Position numbers and translations under genes: made by a program
Assembly: GCF_020521235.1 (NCBI RefSeq)
Contig: NZ_BLAY01000091.1
Coordinates: 1 to 41,395 of the forward strand
Length of the DNA: 41,395 nt
Direction: 5' to 3'
Origin: Microseira wollei NIES-4236
GTDB taxonomy: Bacteria; Cyanobacteriota; Cyanobacteriia; Cyanobacteriales; Aerosakkonemataceae
Shown: positions 31,885 to 39,926 of the stretch, in pieces
Layout: each line of letters opens with the position of its first letter
How positions within the stretch are numbered: position 1 is the first letter of the stretch
The notes under the pieces: model-generated
The model's database searches: none
Told to the model about the DNA's origin: nothing
What the model saw: only the letters and a program-made list of their open reading frames with translations

Positions 31885-32268
31885 TCAAATACCTAATCGT
31901 TTTTGGGCTGACTCAAGCGATAACCGTTTAGTTGAGCGCGAGCGCTGTGCTAGAAATTCCATAAATTCTTCGTTCTGGCTTAGTGCCTTTACTTCAGCGG
32001 CAAAATCATCTATAACGGACAAAACAAACTCTGTTCCATCAGGCTTTTTTAGGATGAGGGTGTCCTGTTCTGCCAGTTCAATTAACTCGATTAGTGCAAT
32101 TACTTGATCTTTGGTTACAGTTGGAAATCCTTCTAAAAAATCATCGATTGATTCTCCCGCCTCTAGATAGTCAAAAAGTGTTTGCACGGGAACTCTAGTG
32201 CCTATAAAAACTGGCGTCCCGCCCATAATTTCACTAGAGGTGCTAATCATCGGAAAATTCTTAGACAT
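31885..32268 (-). CDS. DUF433 antitoxin fused to a second antitoxin-like segment
   Basis: A 127-residue protein. Residues 1-62 are a DUF433 domain (STSSEIMGGTPVFIGTRVPV, LFDYLEAGESIDDFLEGFPT, VTKDQVIALIEL). From residue 63 a second segment begins again with ELAEQDTLILKKPDGTEFVL and continues with SVIDDFAAEVKALSQNEEFM and a basic end KRLSLESAQKRLGI, as in small stand-alone antitoxins. The join is at the repeated LIELIELAE, consistent with recombination between two antitoxin genes at a short match. No overlapping PIN gene follows. Eleven bases separate it from the upstream XRE gene's stop. Confidence 0.6.
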   Translation of the reverse strand: MSKNFPMISTSSEIMGGTPVFIGTRVPVQTLFDYLEAGESIDDFLEGFPTVTKDQVIALIELIELAEQDTLILKKPDGTEFVLSVIDDFAAEVKALSQNEEFMEFLAQRSRSTKRLSLESAQKRLGI

Positions 32269-32278
32269 AAGCTTTTAG

Positions 32279-32788
32279 CTAGGTTGTAGTATTGATTTTT
32301 TGTTTTTGCCATCTTTCTACGCTTTGTTTCACTGCTTCTATTTCCTCAAAATCTACCCGAATCAGAGCCGTTTCAAATTCTATGCCCAAAACTGTGCTGA
32401 CTTCGAGGATTTCGACAAAGCTGGCACATTGATAATCTGTGTCTTCATACTGCTTAACTCGCTGTTCGTCAATTCCTAGTCTCTGGGCTAGTTCTTGCTG
32501 GCTGATTTTTGCTGCTAGGCGACCTTTAATTAAAGCATCTGGCAACTTATTTAAACTTTCAACTTTAATTTGTATCGGCTGGCTATTGTCGCAATTAATC
32601 AGTCTTTCATATTCAGCAATTTCTGCCTTTAATTCGTCAACTTGACTCTCATATGAGTCTCTATGAAGCTTCCAGCGCTCATATGAGGCTTTCAAGCTCT
32701 CATTACTATCCAATTCAGTTATTGATCGCTCAAATCTCCGCAACCAATCCAAGGAGTGCTGATATTGTTGTTCGTTTTTTATCATCAT
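32279..32788 (-). CDS. XRE-type helix-turn-helix antitoxin
   Basis: A 169-residue protein from ATG at 32788. Residues 1-80 form a coiled-coil-like N-terminal region (IKNEQQYQHSLDWLRRFERS, SYESQVDELKAEIAEYERLI). Residues about 90-150 are a Cro/C1 helix-turn-helix (GRLAAKISQQELAQRLGIDE, QRVKQYEDTDYQCASFVEIL). ATGA overlap with the upstream nucleotidyltransferase-like gene shows coupling. This N-terminal coil plus XRE layout is common in antitoxins. An alternative TTG start at 32797 is less likely. Confidence 0.65.
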   Translation of the reverse strand: MMIKNEQQYQHSLDWLRRFERSITELDSNESLKASYERWKLHRDSYESQVDELKAEIAEYERLINCDNSQPIQIKVESLNKLPDALIKGRLAAKISQQELAQRLGIDEQRVKQYEDTDYQCASFVEILEVSTVLGIEFETALIRVDFEEIEAVKQSVERWQKQKINTTT

Positions 32789-33237
32789 GGCTCCCAACGT
32801 TGTAAATCTATCGCAACAATTCCTTTGAGCGTATTTGTTCTTGTATCAAATTGAAAGAAGTCTATGTAGGCTGTCCCCGTATCATTAGCTGGGTAATTGG
32901 ATGGGAAAATCTCACCCCTGTACTTGTTTTTTTGCTCTGCACGTCGCAACGCAAAATTATATAAAGTAGGAGCAATAGATTTCAGGTAATTTATATCAAC
33001 CCCATTGTCTTCCCAGCAGACATCGAAATCACCAGGATTTTGTTTGTTGGTCACAAAACTACCATCTATAAAAATAGTTGGACAACCTGCTGATTTGAGT
33101 TGTTCCATTGCCATTTTGAGTCCATCTATCAACCTCAGCCGACGCGGTGTTGTACCAAATCTATCTACAAATTCTTCCCATTCTGCCCAATGAACTCCTG
33201 GTGGTAGATTGCCGTTTTCATCGAAGTCTGGAATCAC
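32785..33237 (-). CDS. DUF6932-like nucleotidyltransferase-fold protein, possible toxin
   Basis: A 150-residue protein with a GTG start preceded by GAGGAA. It begins IPDFDENGNLPPGVHWAEWE and has the nucleotidyltransferase-type GSFVTNKQNPGDFDVCW motif (residues 58-74; G-S then D-x-D), followed by YIDFFQFD, the third acidic strand. It resembles the DUF6932 group. With its overlapping XRE partner it has the layout of MNT/AbiE-like toxin-antitoxin pairs, here with toxin first. Toxicity is inferred from layout only. Confidence 0.6.
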   Translation of the reverse strand: MIPDFDENGNLPPGVHWAEWEEFVDRFGTTPRRLRLIDGLKMAMEQLKSAGCPTIFIDGSFVTNKQNPGDFDVCWEDNGVDINYLKSIAPTLYNFALRRAEQKNKYRGEIFPSNYPANDTGTAYIDFFQFDTRTNTLKGIVAIDLQRWEP

Positions 33238-33391
33238 TTCCTCACACCCAATTCACAGATTAATTGTCTGGATCTTGAGCGTATCATATAGATACATAGT
33301 AAGGGGAGAAGGCAGACAGTTTTTCTGCAAGTACTATGGGAACGATGCTTGCAGAGGTAGCAATTCGCACCCCTGCATATCTAAATCTAAT

Positions 33392-35941
33392 TTATTTCAA
33401 GTAGGCAATCGTTACGCCTGCACCGCCTTCTTTTTCTGCGGCTAACTCGAAACGCTCGACTTGCGGGTGCTGCTTTAAGAATTCGTGGACGCCTTCGCGC
33501 AATTTTCCCGTACCTTTACCGTGTACGATCCACAAAACTCCTGCTTCTGTTGCTTGGGCGATTGCTCGCTCAATTTCGCTTTCTGAATCTGCAACTCTTC
33601 GCCCTCGAATATCGATTGTATTGCGAGAGGTGCGAATCGTGGGAACAGGTTGGGATTGGGATCCCCCCTTGCCCCCCTTATTAAGGGGGGTTTCTGTTGG
33701 AGCAGGTTTCGGTTTAACTGGCAAGTCGGGTTTTTGACCGTCTAATGATTCGATATCTTCTAAACCAACGGTCATTTTCATCATGCCAAAACGCACGCTC
33801 AACTGATTATTTTCATTCGGTTCGCTCAGCACTTCGGCAGTTTGTCCCAGGCGGGGAATGCGGATGCGATCGCCTATTTGCGGTTTAAACCCTGGTTTGG
33901 GTTTCGGCGGCGGTGGTGTATGTTTTTGGGCAATTTGATTGATCTCTTGGGTTGCTGCTTGAGCATCTTGCGCTGTCATGGAACCTTGTTGCAAGCGACG
34001 AATCACCGATCCGATTTCTGCTTTGGCGCTGGCGATCGCTTTTTGCACTTCTTGTTCTTGTTGCAGTCGCAATTGGTTTTCCCTTTCCTTTAATGCGGCT
34101 GCTTTTTGCGACACGTCTCGATGCAGGCGTTCTGCTTCTTTCAACAATTGCGCCGCTTCGTCTGCTTTGGTTTCCTGGCGGCGACGTTGCGCTTCTAACC
34201 CGGCGATGACTTGGTTTACGTCTTCCGACGCACCACCCACGTAGGTTTGAGCGAGTTCGACTACTTCGGGTTTTAGTCCCAAACGTCGCGCAATGGTAAG
34301 CGCGTTGGAACGTCCGGGAATTCCCCACAGTAACCGATAAGTCGGCGACAGACTAACATCGTCAAATTCTACCGAGGCGTTTTCAAACCGCTCGTCTTCA
34401 TATTTCAGCGCTTTGAGTTCGCCAAAGTGGGTTGTGGCAATCGTCAGCAAAGCATTGTCGGCGAGGTATTGTAGGAGAGCGATCGCTAACGCACTACCTT
34501 CTGCCGGATCTGTTCCCGCTCCCACTTCATCGAGCAATACCAGAGCAGATGAGGGAGATGAGGAAGTAATTTCTTCCCCATCTTCCCCATCTTGCTTATC
34601 TTCTTCTCCTCTGCTCCCCTGCTCCTCTGCTCCCCTGCTTTCCTCTCTCCCGATAGCATTCAAAATCCTACTAATCCGGCGGATGTGACCGGAAAATGTA
34701 GAAAGACTTTGCTCTAACGATTGTTCGTCTCCAATATCTGCCAAAATTTGCTCAAACCAAGGCAATTCTACCGGCTCGCGCGCTGGTACAAACAATCCCA
34801 CCTTCGCCATCAGCGCTGCCAAACCTAGCGTTTTCAGGGTAACGGTTTTACCGCCCGTGTTGGGGCCTGTAATCGTTACTACCCGTATCTGCGGCTGTAT
34901 CAGTAAATCTACTGGTATGACTGCATGACCTTGCTCGTGCTGTTGTTGCCATACCAGGAGGGGGTGGCGCAACTGACGCAGGGTGATACTATTTTCGATT
35001 TGGTTTCTACCTCTGCTCACCTGCTCCCCTGCTCCCCTGCTCTCTACCTCGCTACCAAAATCGATAAATCGAGGGGGATTTGCGCCTAGCCAGAAACTGT
35101 AACGGGCTTTGGCGGTGGCAAGATCTAAAGTAGTAGCGATCGCGAGCAATCTTTCCAAGTCAGATTGAACTGCGGCGACTTGTTCGCTTAAAGCTTGGCG
35201 GATCGCTTCTTCTTCAGTTTGCTGTTGGCGCATCAGCTGGCGCATCTGGTTTCCTAAAGAAACGATCGGATTCGGTTCGATGTATAGGGTAGCGCCGCTG
35301 CTGGAGGTATCGTGAACAATGCCGGGAATCGCGTCTTTTTGGGGTGCTTTAACGGGGATAACAAAGCGATCGCCGCGTTGAGTAATCACCTGTTCCTGCA
35401 CTGCATTCGAGTGGCGCTGCATAATACTTTGCAGTCGCTGATAAATCTGCTCGCGACAAGAGCGGATTTGATTGCGAATTCCGGCGAGTTTGGGACTTGC
35501 TCGATCTGCGACTTCACCCCTATCGTCGATGCAGCGGTGAATTTCTTGTTCTATTTCCGGATACGTCCGCAATTCTGCCACAAGCGAGTTCAGAACCGGC
35601 AAATCTTCCTGAGCATCGATGACGCGCCGCAATTGCCTAGTTCCGGCTAAAGTTGTGGCGATCGCCAACAGTTCGTTTCCGGATAATATACCCCCAATTC
35701 CTGCCCGCAACAGCGACTCGCCGATATCTTGGATGCCTTCAAACGACAACCCGGTGGCGAGGCGACTTTCTAGCAGGTATACTTCTTTAGTTTGATTTAA
35801 CAGATGTATACTTTCAGACTGAGTAGCTGGGATTTGCAGATTGCGAGATGCGAGCGCTCCTAATTTTGTGGCAGCAAAGGTAGCTAGATGCTGACACAGG
35901 CGCGACCATTCTAGAAGTTCTAAAGTTTCGGATTGAATCAA
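33392..35941 (-). CDS. mutS2: MutS2 family endonuclease
   Basis: An 849-residue protein of slightly more than usual length. Core and clamp domains to about residue 330 (QRGDRFVIPVKAPQKD, GIVHDTSSSGATLYIEP), Walker A GPNTGGKT (359-366), Walker B LVLLDEVGAGTDP (467-479), a long coiled coil (530-650), a KOW-like strand region and a C-terminal Smr domain (TIDIRGRR and VWIVHGKGTGKLREGV-like, about 770-849). It suppresses recombination or acts in ribosome rescue in other bacteria. Three insertions are translated dispersed repeats: VESRGAGEQVSRGRN (299-313), a 30-residue Glu/Gly/Ser stretch (433-462) just before Walker B, and TPLNKGGKGGSQ near 750. All are in frame. Confidence 0.95.
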   Translation of the reverse strand: MIQSETLELLEWSRLCQHLATFAATKLGALASRNLQIPATQSESIHLLNQTKEVYLLESRLATGLSFEGIQDIGESLLRAGIGGILSGNELLAIATTLAGTRQLRRVIDAQEDLPVLNSLVAELRTYPEIEQEIHRCIDDRGEVADRASPKLAGIRNQIRSCREQIYQRLQSIMQRHSNAVQEQVITQRGDRFVIPVKAPQKDAIPGIVHDTSSSGATLYIEPNPIVSLGNQMRQLMRQQQTEEEAIRQALSEQVAAVQSDLERLLAIATTLDLATAKARYSFWLGANPPRFIDFGSEVESRGAGEQVSRGRNQIENSITLRQLRHPLLVWQQQHEQGHAVIPVDLLIQPQIRVVTITGPNTGGKTVTLKTLGLAALMAKVGLFVPAREPVELPWFEQILADIGDEQSLEQSLSTFSGHIRRISRILNAIGREESRGAEEQGSRGEEDKQDGEDGEEITSSSPSSALVLLDEVGAGTDPAEGSALAIALLQYLADNALLTIATTHFGELKALKYEDERFENASVEFDDVSLSPTYRLLWGIPGRSNALTIARRLGLKPEVVELAQTYVGGASEDVNQVIAGLEAQRRRQETKADEAAQLLKEAERLHRDVSQKAAALKERENQLRLQQEQEVQKAIASAKAEIGSVIRRLQQGSMTAQDAQAATQEINQIAQKHTPPPPKPKPGFKPQIGDRIRIPRLGQTAEVLSEPNENNQLSVRFGMMKMTVGLEDIESLDGQKPDLPVKPKPAPTETPLNKGGKGGSQSQPVPTIRTSRNTIDIRGRRVADSESEIERAIAQATEAGVLWIVHGKGTGKLREGVHEFLKQHPQVERFELAAEKEGGAGVTIAYLK

Positions 35942-35945
35942 AGCT

Positions 35946-36032
35946 GGTGGGTAATTGCTAATTGCTAATTGTTAATAGCTAATAGCTAATGGCTAATTGC
36001 TTGACTGTTAGCCATTAGCCATTAGCTATTAG
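35946..36032. repeat. Heptamer-repeat block between mutS2 and the glyoxalase-fold gene
   Basis: GGTGGGTAATTGCTAATTGC, then TAATAGCTAATAGCTAATGG, CTAATTGCTTGACTG and TTAGCCATTAGCCATTAGC. It is the two-arm heptamer form again (TTGCTAA arm, short core, TTAGCCA arm). The block supplies the last codons and stop of the glyoxalase-fold gene. Confidence 0.65.
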
Positions 36033-36375
36033 CTGGTTCGTAAAGATACTCGAAACCGTTCCCGTCGAGGTCGCGACCGTAGAAGGAGGCGGTACCGTCG
36101 CGATGTTCGTGGATATGGGTAACTTTAATGCCAGAGGTTTTCAGCTGTTCGTAGGCGGCTTCCATTTCCGCGCGATCGCTGAACACAAAGCCAAAATGCG
36201 GCCCCGCTTGGTCGTATCCCGGACTTAACAGCGCCAATCCGTCATCCCCTGCTTTGAGGTAAGCCCAGTCCGCATCTTTCCAGACTAGCTCCATTCCCAA
36301 GTTTTGGTAAAACTCAGCCGATAAGTCAATATCTTGGACGCAGATGGCAACGTGACCCAGTCGTTTCAGCTTCAT
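36022..36375 (-). CDS. VOC (glyoxalase I-fold) protein
   Basis: A 117-residue protein from ATG at 36375. It has the paired beta-alpha-beta-beta-beta units of the vicinal oxygen chelate fold: LKRLGHVAICVQDIDLSAEF with metal His8, YLKAGDDGLALLSPG, AGPHFGFVFSDRAEMEAAYE and FYGRDLDGNGFEYLYEPANS with a metal-position Glu. It resembles lactoylglutathione lyase-like enzymes but the substrate is unknown. The last residues PANS and the stop are encoded by heptamer repeat. An IS110-type element ends within 34 bases of its start, so its native promoter is probably displaced. Confidence 0.8.
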   Translation of the reverse strand: MKLKRLGHVAICVQDIDLSAEFYQNLGMELVWKDADWAYLKAGDDGLALLSPGYDQAGPHFGFVFSDRAEMEAAYEQLKTSGIKVTHIHEHRDGTASFYGRDLDGNGFEYLYEPANS

Positions 36376-36409
36376 TGTCAAAAATCTATTGTTTCTCCCT
36401 ATTTTCACT

Positions 36410-37606
36410 CTAGCAATTGTCGCTGCAAAATTCCTTAGCAAATTCGCGAAACAGCAGCCGCGCTGCCAGAGATGCGATCCGCGATCGCACGAGCTTGATC
36501 GGTCGCCCTGCTGCCTTCTCTGCGTCTAGTTGTTCGCCCAAACGTTCGCCAATTTCGTTCTTCAATCGCTGATTGCGAGGTTCTATTCTTGTAAAGACCC
36601 ATTGCCAAAAGGCCATTCGGCAAAGGCTTGAACCGTCTACTACCCTAGACCGCTTGCTATCGCCGCTACTTTCTTCTGTAGGAGCGACCCCTAAAGCTTT
36701 TTCAAACCTGCGACGCGATAAGTGGCGCTTGGTTGGTTTGCCAGACTTTCGCCCCTTGCGAATTTTGATATCAGGTTTACCATCAACCAGGTAGTTCTCA
36801 AACGGGTAAATTTGGCTCAAAAGCAGAGACTGCATCCGCAGCCCAAAACCAAACCGGGCAAACACCCTACAGTAACGGTTGAACTGGGGAAGCCGAATTA
36901 AGCTTTTTAACTCCAACTCGATGCTCAATTCTTCCCGCTGGAGATCGCAAAGGCTCGCCCCATGGTGAGTGACCGCAGGCGTTAAGCCTAAACCAACGGT
37001 TTGAGCATAAAGTTTTTCGTATCTAGTTGACGTTCTTTCCCCCGCTAACCATCCCCACAATAGGGGTATTTCACCCGTTTTGGAGCGAACCGATTTAACC
37101 AGCGCTACCTCTGGAAACTGCCATGCTAGGTCTTGCCGGAGGCGGTTGATGATCGGGGACTGTACCCTGGTAAGGTGAGCTAATCGCAATACGAGCTGGC
37201 GAATTCGCGCAATGCTAGCGTCTCTAATTTGAACGAACCGGCGCGGCTCAAGCAGGTAATCGAAGCAATAACAAGCAAGTGCTAATGCGTCTGCATCATC
37301 ATCTTTATCGGGCAAGCCCAAATGACCGGCGCGGTAACTGCGTAATTGCTTGTGTCCGACCAACCTCACTTCTATACCGGCGCGCGCTAGGTAAGTTCCC
37401 CATAGCCTAGAATAGTTGACCCCAGTAGGATCCATTACTGCGACATCGGGGTTAAGTTCAAGCAACTTTTTAATTCCGGCTGCGGTGGCTTCAAGTTTGA
37501 AAAAATCGCACTCGTAGTAATATTGCTTGGGGTCGGTTGGTCGTGTTAATAATAAGCAGCAGGAAACAGAAGACTTGCTAACATCAAGTCCTAAAACTTT
37601 TGTCAT
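36410..37606 (-). CDS. IS110-family-like DEDD transposase
   Basis: A 398-residue protein from ATG at 37606. N-terminal RuvC-like half: LGLDVSKSSVSCCLLL (first Asp), VAVMDPTGVNYSRLWGTYLA, VGHKQLRSYRAGHLGLPDKD and DDADALALACYCFD (acidic pair). The C-terminal half has GVAPTEESSGDSKRSRVVDG, the transposase_20-type segment that carries the catalytic Ser in IS110. Together they support a DEDD recombinase guided by a bridge RNA. The frame is intact. The extra N-terminal residues before ATG 37606 are in the non-coding end. Confidence 0.8.
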   Translation of the reverse strand: MTKVLGLDVSKSSVSCCLLLTRPTDPKQYYYECDFFKLEATAAGIKKLLELNPDVAVMDPTGVNYSRLWGTYLARAGIEVRLVGHKQLRSYRAGHLGLPDKDDDADALALACYCFDYLLEPRRFVQIRDASIARIRQLVLRLAHLTRVQSPIINRLRQDLAWQFPEVALVKSVRSKTGEIPLLWGWLAGERTSTRYEKLYAQTVGLGLTPAVTHHGASLCDLQREELSIELELKSLIRLPQFNRYCRVFARFGFGLRMQSLLLSQIYPFENYLVDGKPDIKIRKGRKSGKPTKRHLSRRRFEKALGVAPTEESSGDSKRSRVVDGSSLCRMAFWQWVFTRIEPRNQRLKNEIGERLGEQLDAEKAAGRPIKLVRSRIASLAARLLFREFAKEFCSDNC

Positions 37607-37866
37607 TCTGTTATTTCTTGGGTGAAATTGAATCCCTAAGTGCAAGCCTATGAATCACCCGAAGACCAGATAGTCTAGTTCACTCTCAAAGCCAAGGCAC
37701 AAGGGAAACGGTGACACCAATAACTGAGCCTACGAAAATAGAAAAGCCGTTTGATCCTGTTTTATTGTCAAAGCCCTAAGTTATTAACTTGCCACCGTGC
37801 GAAATGATTTGGACTCATCCCGCGACTCTCCCCTTGCAAAAGAGGAGAGTTTCGCTAACCGAGTCC
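37607..37866 (-). ncRNA. Candidate bridge RNA region of the IS110-like element
   Basis: IS110 elements transcribe a structured guide RNA from the non-coding end upstream of the transposase. This 260-base stretch, read on the minus strand, has no open frame and lies exactly there. Short complementary parts are visible (e.g. GACTCATCCCGCG with CGCGGG-like pieces), but loops that pair with target and donor were not identified. The assignment is by position only. Confidence 0.35.
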
Positions 37867-38451
37867 TTAAGTTAACTCTTCAGGCGGATTGGCAATTTTG
37901 GTTTCTTCGTTGTCAATTACTTCACTAGCAACGTTATTTATCGCTGATAGTGATTCTACAACTGCAATTATTTTTCTGGCTGCTTCACCAACAAAGGTGT
38001 CTACCTCACATTCACCCTCAGTGTAAGTAACCATAACCGATAGATCATTTTCGCTTTCGCTTTCATCTTCTGGAATGATAGAAACATCGTGAATGCTGGC
38101 GAAATTAATAAAGCGATTGTTGTTGATTTTGACAAAGTGCATCATGTTACCTTTATAATTGTGATGGAGAAAGTCTGAAGTGTCCTGGTGAGCGAGCGCT
38201 CGATTTATTGGGTTGGTCTGGCGATCGCTTGCTGCTTTTAAACGAGCGCGGTTGATTATGTTGAGCGCTTCGTTATAGTCAGGGTCTTGGAATCGCGTAG
38301 GTGAAGATAGCACCCAGTCGCCGTTGTAAGGCATTAGGAAATATTGCTTAGGTAGGTGAATGTTGGGCTTAACTAACCAAAGGTAGGGTTCGTCGCTGGA
38401 AAGCACAGCCCAACCCGCAGCGCGAAACTCATCTGCTATTTTTGCGATCAT
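37867..38451 (-). CDS. Unrecognised 194-residue protein of the plasmid-like operon
   Basis: The N-terminal 80 residues look like a compact domain (KIADEFRAAGWAVLSSDEPY, LWLVKPNIHLPKQYFLMPYN, GDWVLSSPTRFQDPDYNEAL). The second half begins again with NMMHFVKINNNRFINFASIH and is acidic (PEDESESENDLSVMVTYTEG), ending in a helix. No family was recognised. ATG overlaps the previous gene's stop by four bases. It is the last gene of the minus operon. Confidence 0.55.
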   Translation of the reverse strand: MIAKIADEFRAAGWAVLSSDEPYLWLVKPNIHLPKQYFLMPYNGDWVLSSPTRFQDPDYNEALNIINRARLKAASDRQTNPINRALAHQDTSDFLHHNYKGNMMHFVKINNNRFINFASIHDVSIIPEDESESENDLSVMVTYTEGECEVDTFVGEAARKIIAVVESLSAINNVASEVIDNEETKIANPPEELT

Positions 38452-38783
38452 CGTTGTTTTTTATTCTCCCTCTCAATTACCAAGAATAATGCTCTGTCTG
38501 TCTGAGCATAAATTTCTCTCGCCAGGCTAAGGTTAGTTAAGATTTCATCGATTTTTTCAAGTGAATAATCGTTAACCCTATCCTGCGCTTTTTGCGCAAT
38601 ATAGCTGTAAAAGGAGTTAATTTCCTTTTGGTTTGGGTCCTCGCTAAGGCTAAGTGTTTGAATCATTTGGTTCATTGCTAATGAGACTAAAATACCAATC
38701 ATTTCTGTCGTTACCAATATTTCGTTTACCGTTGTCGGGTATTTCTGTCTCAATATTTCCTGCCGCTCTTTGTCCTGCGTCAT
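38448..38783 (-). CDS. Unrecognised 111-residue helical protein
   Basis: A mostly helical protein (TTVNEILVTTEMIGILVSLA, INSFYSYIAQKAQDRVNDYS, LEKIDEILTNLSLAREIYAQ) with a basic end ERENKKQR. No family was recognised. Its first 134 bases overlap, in another frame, the end of the preceding gene. The stop overlaps the next ATG (ATGA). The overlap could be real or could mark a frameshift in one of the two genes. Confidence 0.5.
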   Translation of the reverse strand: MTQDKERQEILRQKYPTTVNEILVTTEMIGILVSLAMNQMIQTLSLSEDPNQKEINSFYSYIAQKAQDRVNDYSLEKIDEILTNLSLAREIYAQTDRALFLVIERENKKQR

Positions 38784-39585
38784 ATTCTTGTACTAATGTG
38801 TTAACGTCTTCTAACCAATCTGCTTCTTCTTGTTGCTGTTGCTCGGCGGATTCCTCATTATTAGCATCTGCCTCTAGCTTGTTGTCTAGCTTGTTGTCTA
38901 GTAACGCTTCTAAATAATCGTCGGGAGTCATTCCCGCTTCGCGTGCCAGCTTTTCCCACTTTTCACGGGTAGTAGTGCGGATCTGTACTTTCTTCTTTGC
39001 CGGTGGTTCAAAAGTCTCTTCCACAATTTCACTAATTTTGTTGGCGGTAATGAGGTGAGCGGGAAGATTATCTACAACTTTCTGCCACTTCTGCTTTATA
39101 ACTTCAATGGGGTGAGGAGGTACTTCTTGCTTAGAACACCGCTCACTTAAGTATCTATCAAAAGCTTTCTGGGCTTGCTTGTAAATCTTCACTAGGGGAC
39201 GCGCTTGAGCTTCGCAATTTGGAAGCCTATGTAAGTGAAATCCGCTCAAAATTAGCTTGTAACAAACTAATGCAGCATCAATTATTTTGTTAACGTACCA
39301 TTCGGATTTACCAATAAATCTGCGACATAATTCACTGAAAATTTGGCATTTATCGTTTGATTATGTAGGGTTTTCGTAGATTCTATAGCGCCGTACCGCA
39401 TTAGCTAGCAGACCGATTCGCACGTAGCTAAACGAGAAATTATTAATTTCTGTTACCGCCCATTCAAAAGTAATGCAGTGTCCCTCTCTGTCAATTTCAG
39501 TAGCATATTCCACCAAATCATCGACCGTTGGAGCCATCGGGTAATAATAGGGTTCTGGTAATAAGTCGTGGGTTACATCTACCAT
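38650..39585 (-). pseudogene. Plasmid-type DNA-binding protein, open frame split by one TAA
   Basis: ATG at 39585 (with AGGTGGA upstream) opens a 74-residue part ending RIGLLANAVRRYRIYENPT, TAA at 39363-39361, and the same frame continues without ATG for about 37 codons as CQIFSELCRRFIGKSEWYVN, then HRLPNCEAQARPLVK, VDNLPAHLITANKISEIVEE, and a ribbon-helix-helix-like segment KKKVQIRTTTREKWEKLARE. The part after the TAA could start only at TTG 39249. This type of helical protein with an EAQARPL segment is associated with cyanobacterial plasmids and integrated elements (recollection, moderate certainty). Nonsense mutation is the simplest explanation; a pair of genes or readthrough is possible. 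Confidence 0.5.
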
Positions 39586-39606
39586 CACTTCCACCTATTT
39601 TTTTCG

Positions 39607-39804
39607 CTATTTATTCCAAGTAGAGGGGTTTTTAATGTTAAGTACTTTGAGGTAGCTTTTGCTTTGTTTGAGAAAGATATTTAATTCTCTTAAATAATGC
39701 ACAGCGTCATCTTCGTCGGTGAACCGATCTATGATAAACCAACAGTTTTTTTTACAGAACAATAGCAACGCCTTGTTGGTGTTGAAATAATTTGAGTTGT
39801 TCAT
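39607..39804 (-). CDS. Small hypothetical protein (65 residues)
   Basis: MNNSNYFNTNKALLLFCKKN, then CWFIIDRFTDEDDAVHYLRE and LNIFLKQSKSYLKVLNI. A beta-alpha pattern with a central FIIDRF strand is plausible. No family was recognised. It lies 13 bases before the next gene of the operon. Confidence 0.45.
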   Translation of the reverse strand: MNNSNYFNTNKALLLFCKKNCWFIIDRFTDEDDAVHYLRELNIFLKQSKSYLKVLNIKNPSTWNK

Positions 39805-39926
39805 TATCGTTTCTCAAGTTTGGGAAGAAATGCTCGCGCGTAAAAAGGTTATCCAACGACGCGAGCGTAAAGTGCGTTAAAAGATGTTTTCGCCGATGTT
39901 TGATTGGTGTCTAAGCATCACCTCCT

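Larger units (their letters stand above)
36376..37866 (-). mobile_element. IS110-like insertion sequence, approximate extent
   Basis: A DEDD transposase gene with a long 5' non-coding part (37607-37866) and only about 34 bases after its stop. This asymmetric layout is that of IS110-group elements, which lack long terminal inverted repeats. The exact ends were not determined from sequence; the left boundary must be between 36376 and 36410, and the right one is a guess before the gene stopping at 37867. Confidence 0.55.

Noticed and set aside
34413-34688. Plus-strand 91-codon frame inside mutS2
   Set aside because: Antisense to the conserved ATPase region of mutS2 and built in part from the GAGCAGGGGAG repeat.
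5334-36030. Heptamer arrays as CRISPR repeats
   Set aside because: Units are seven bases with no unique spacers between repeats; no cas gene is present.
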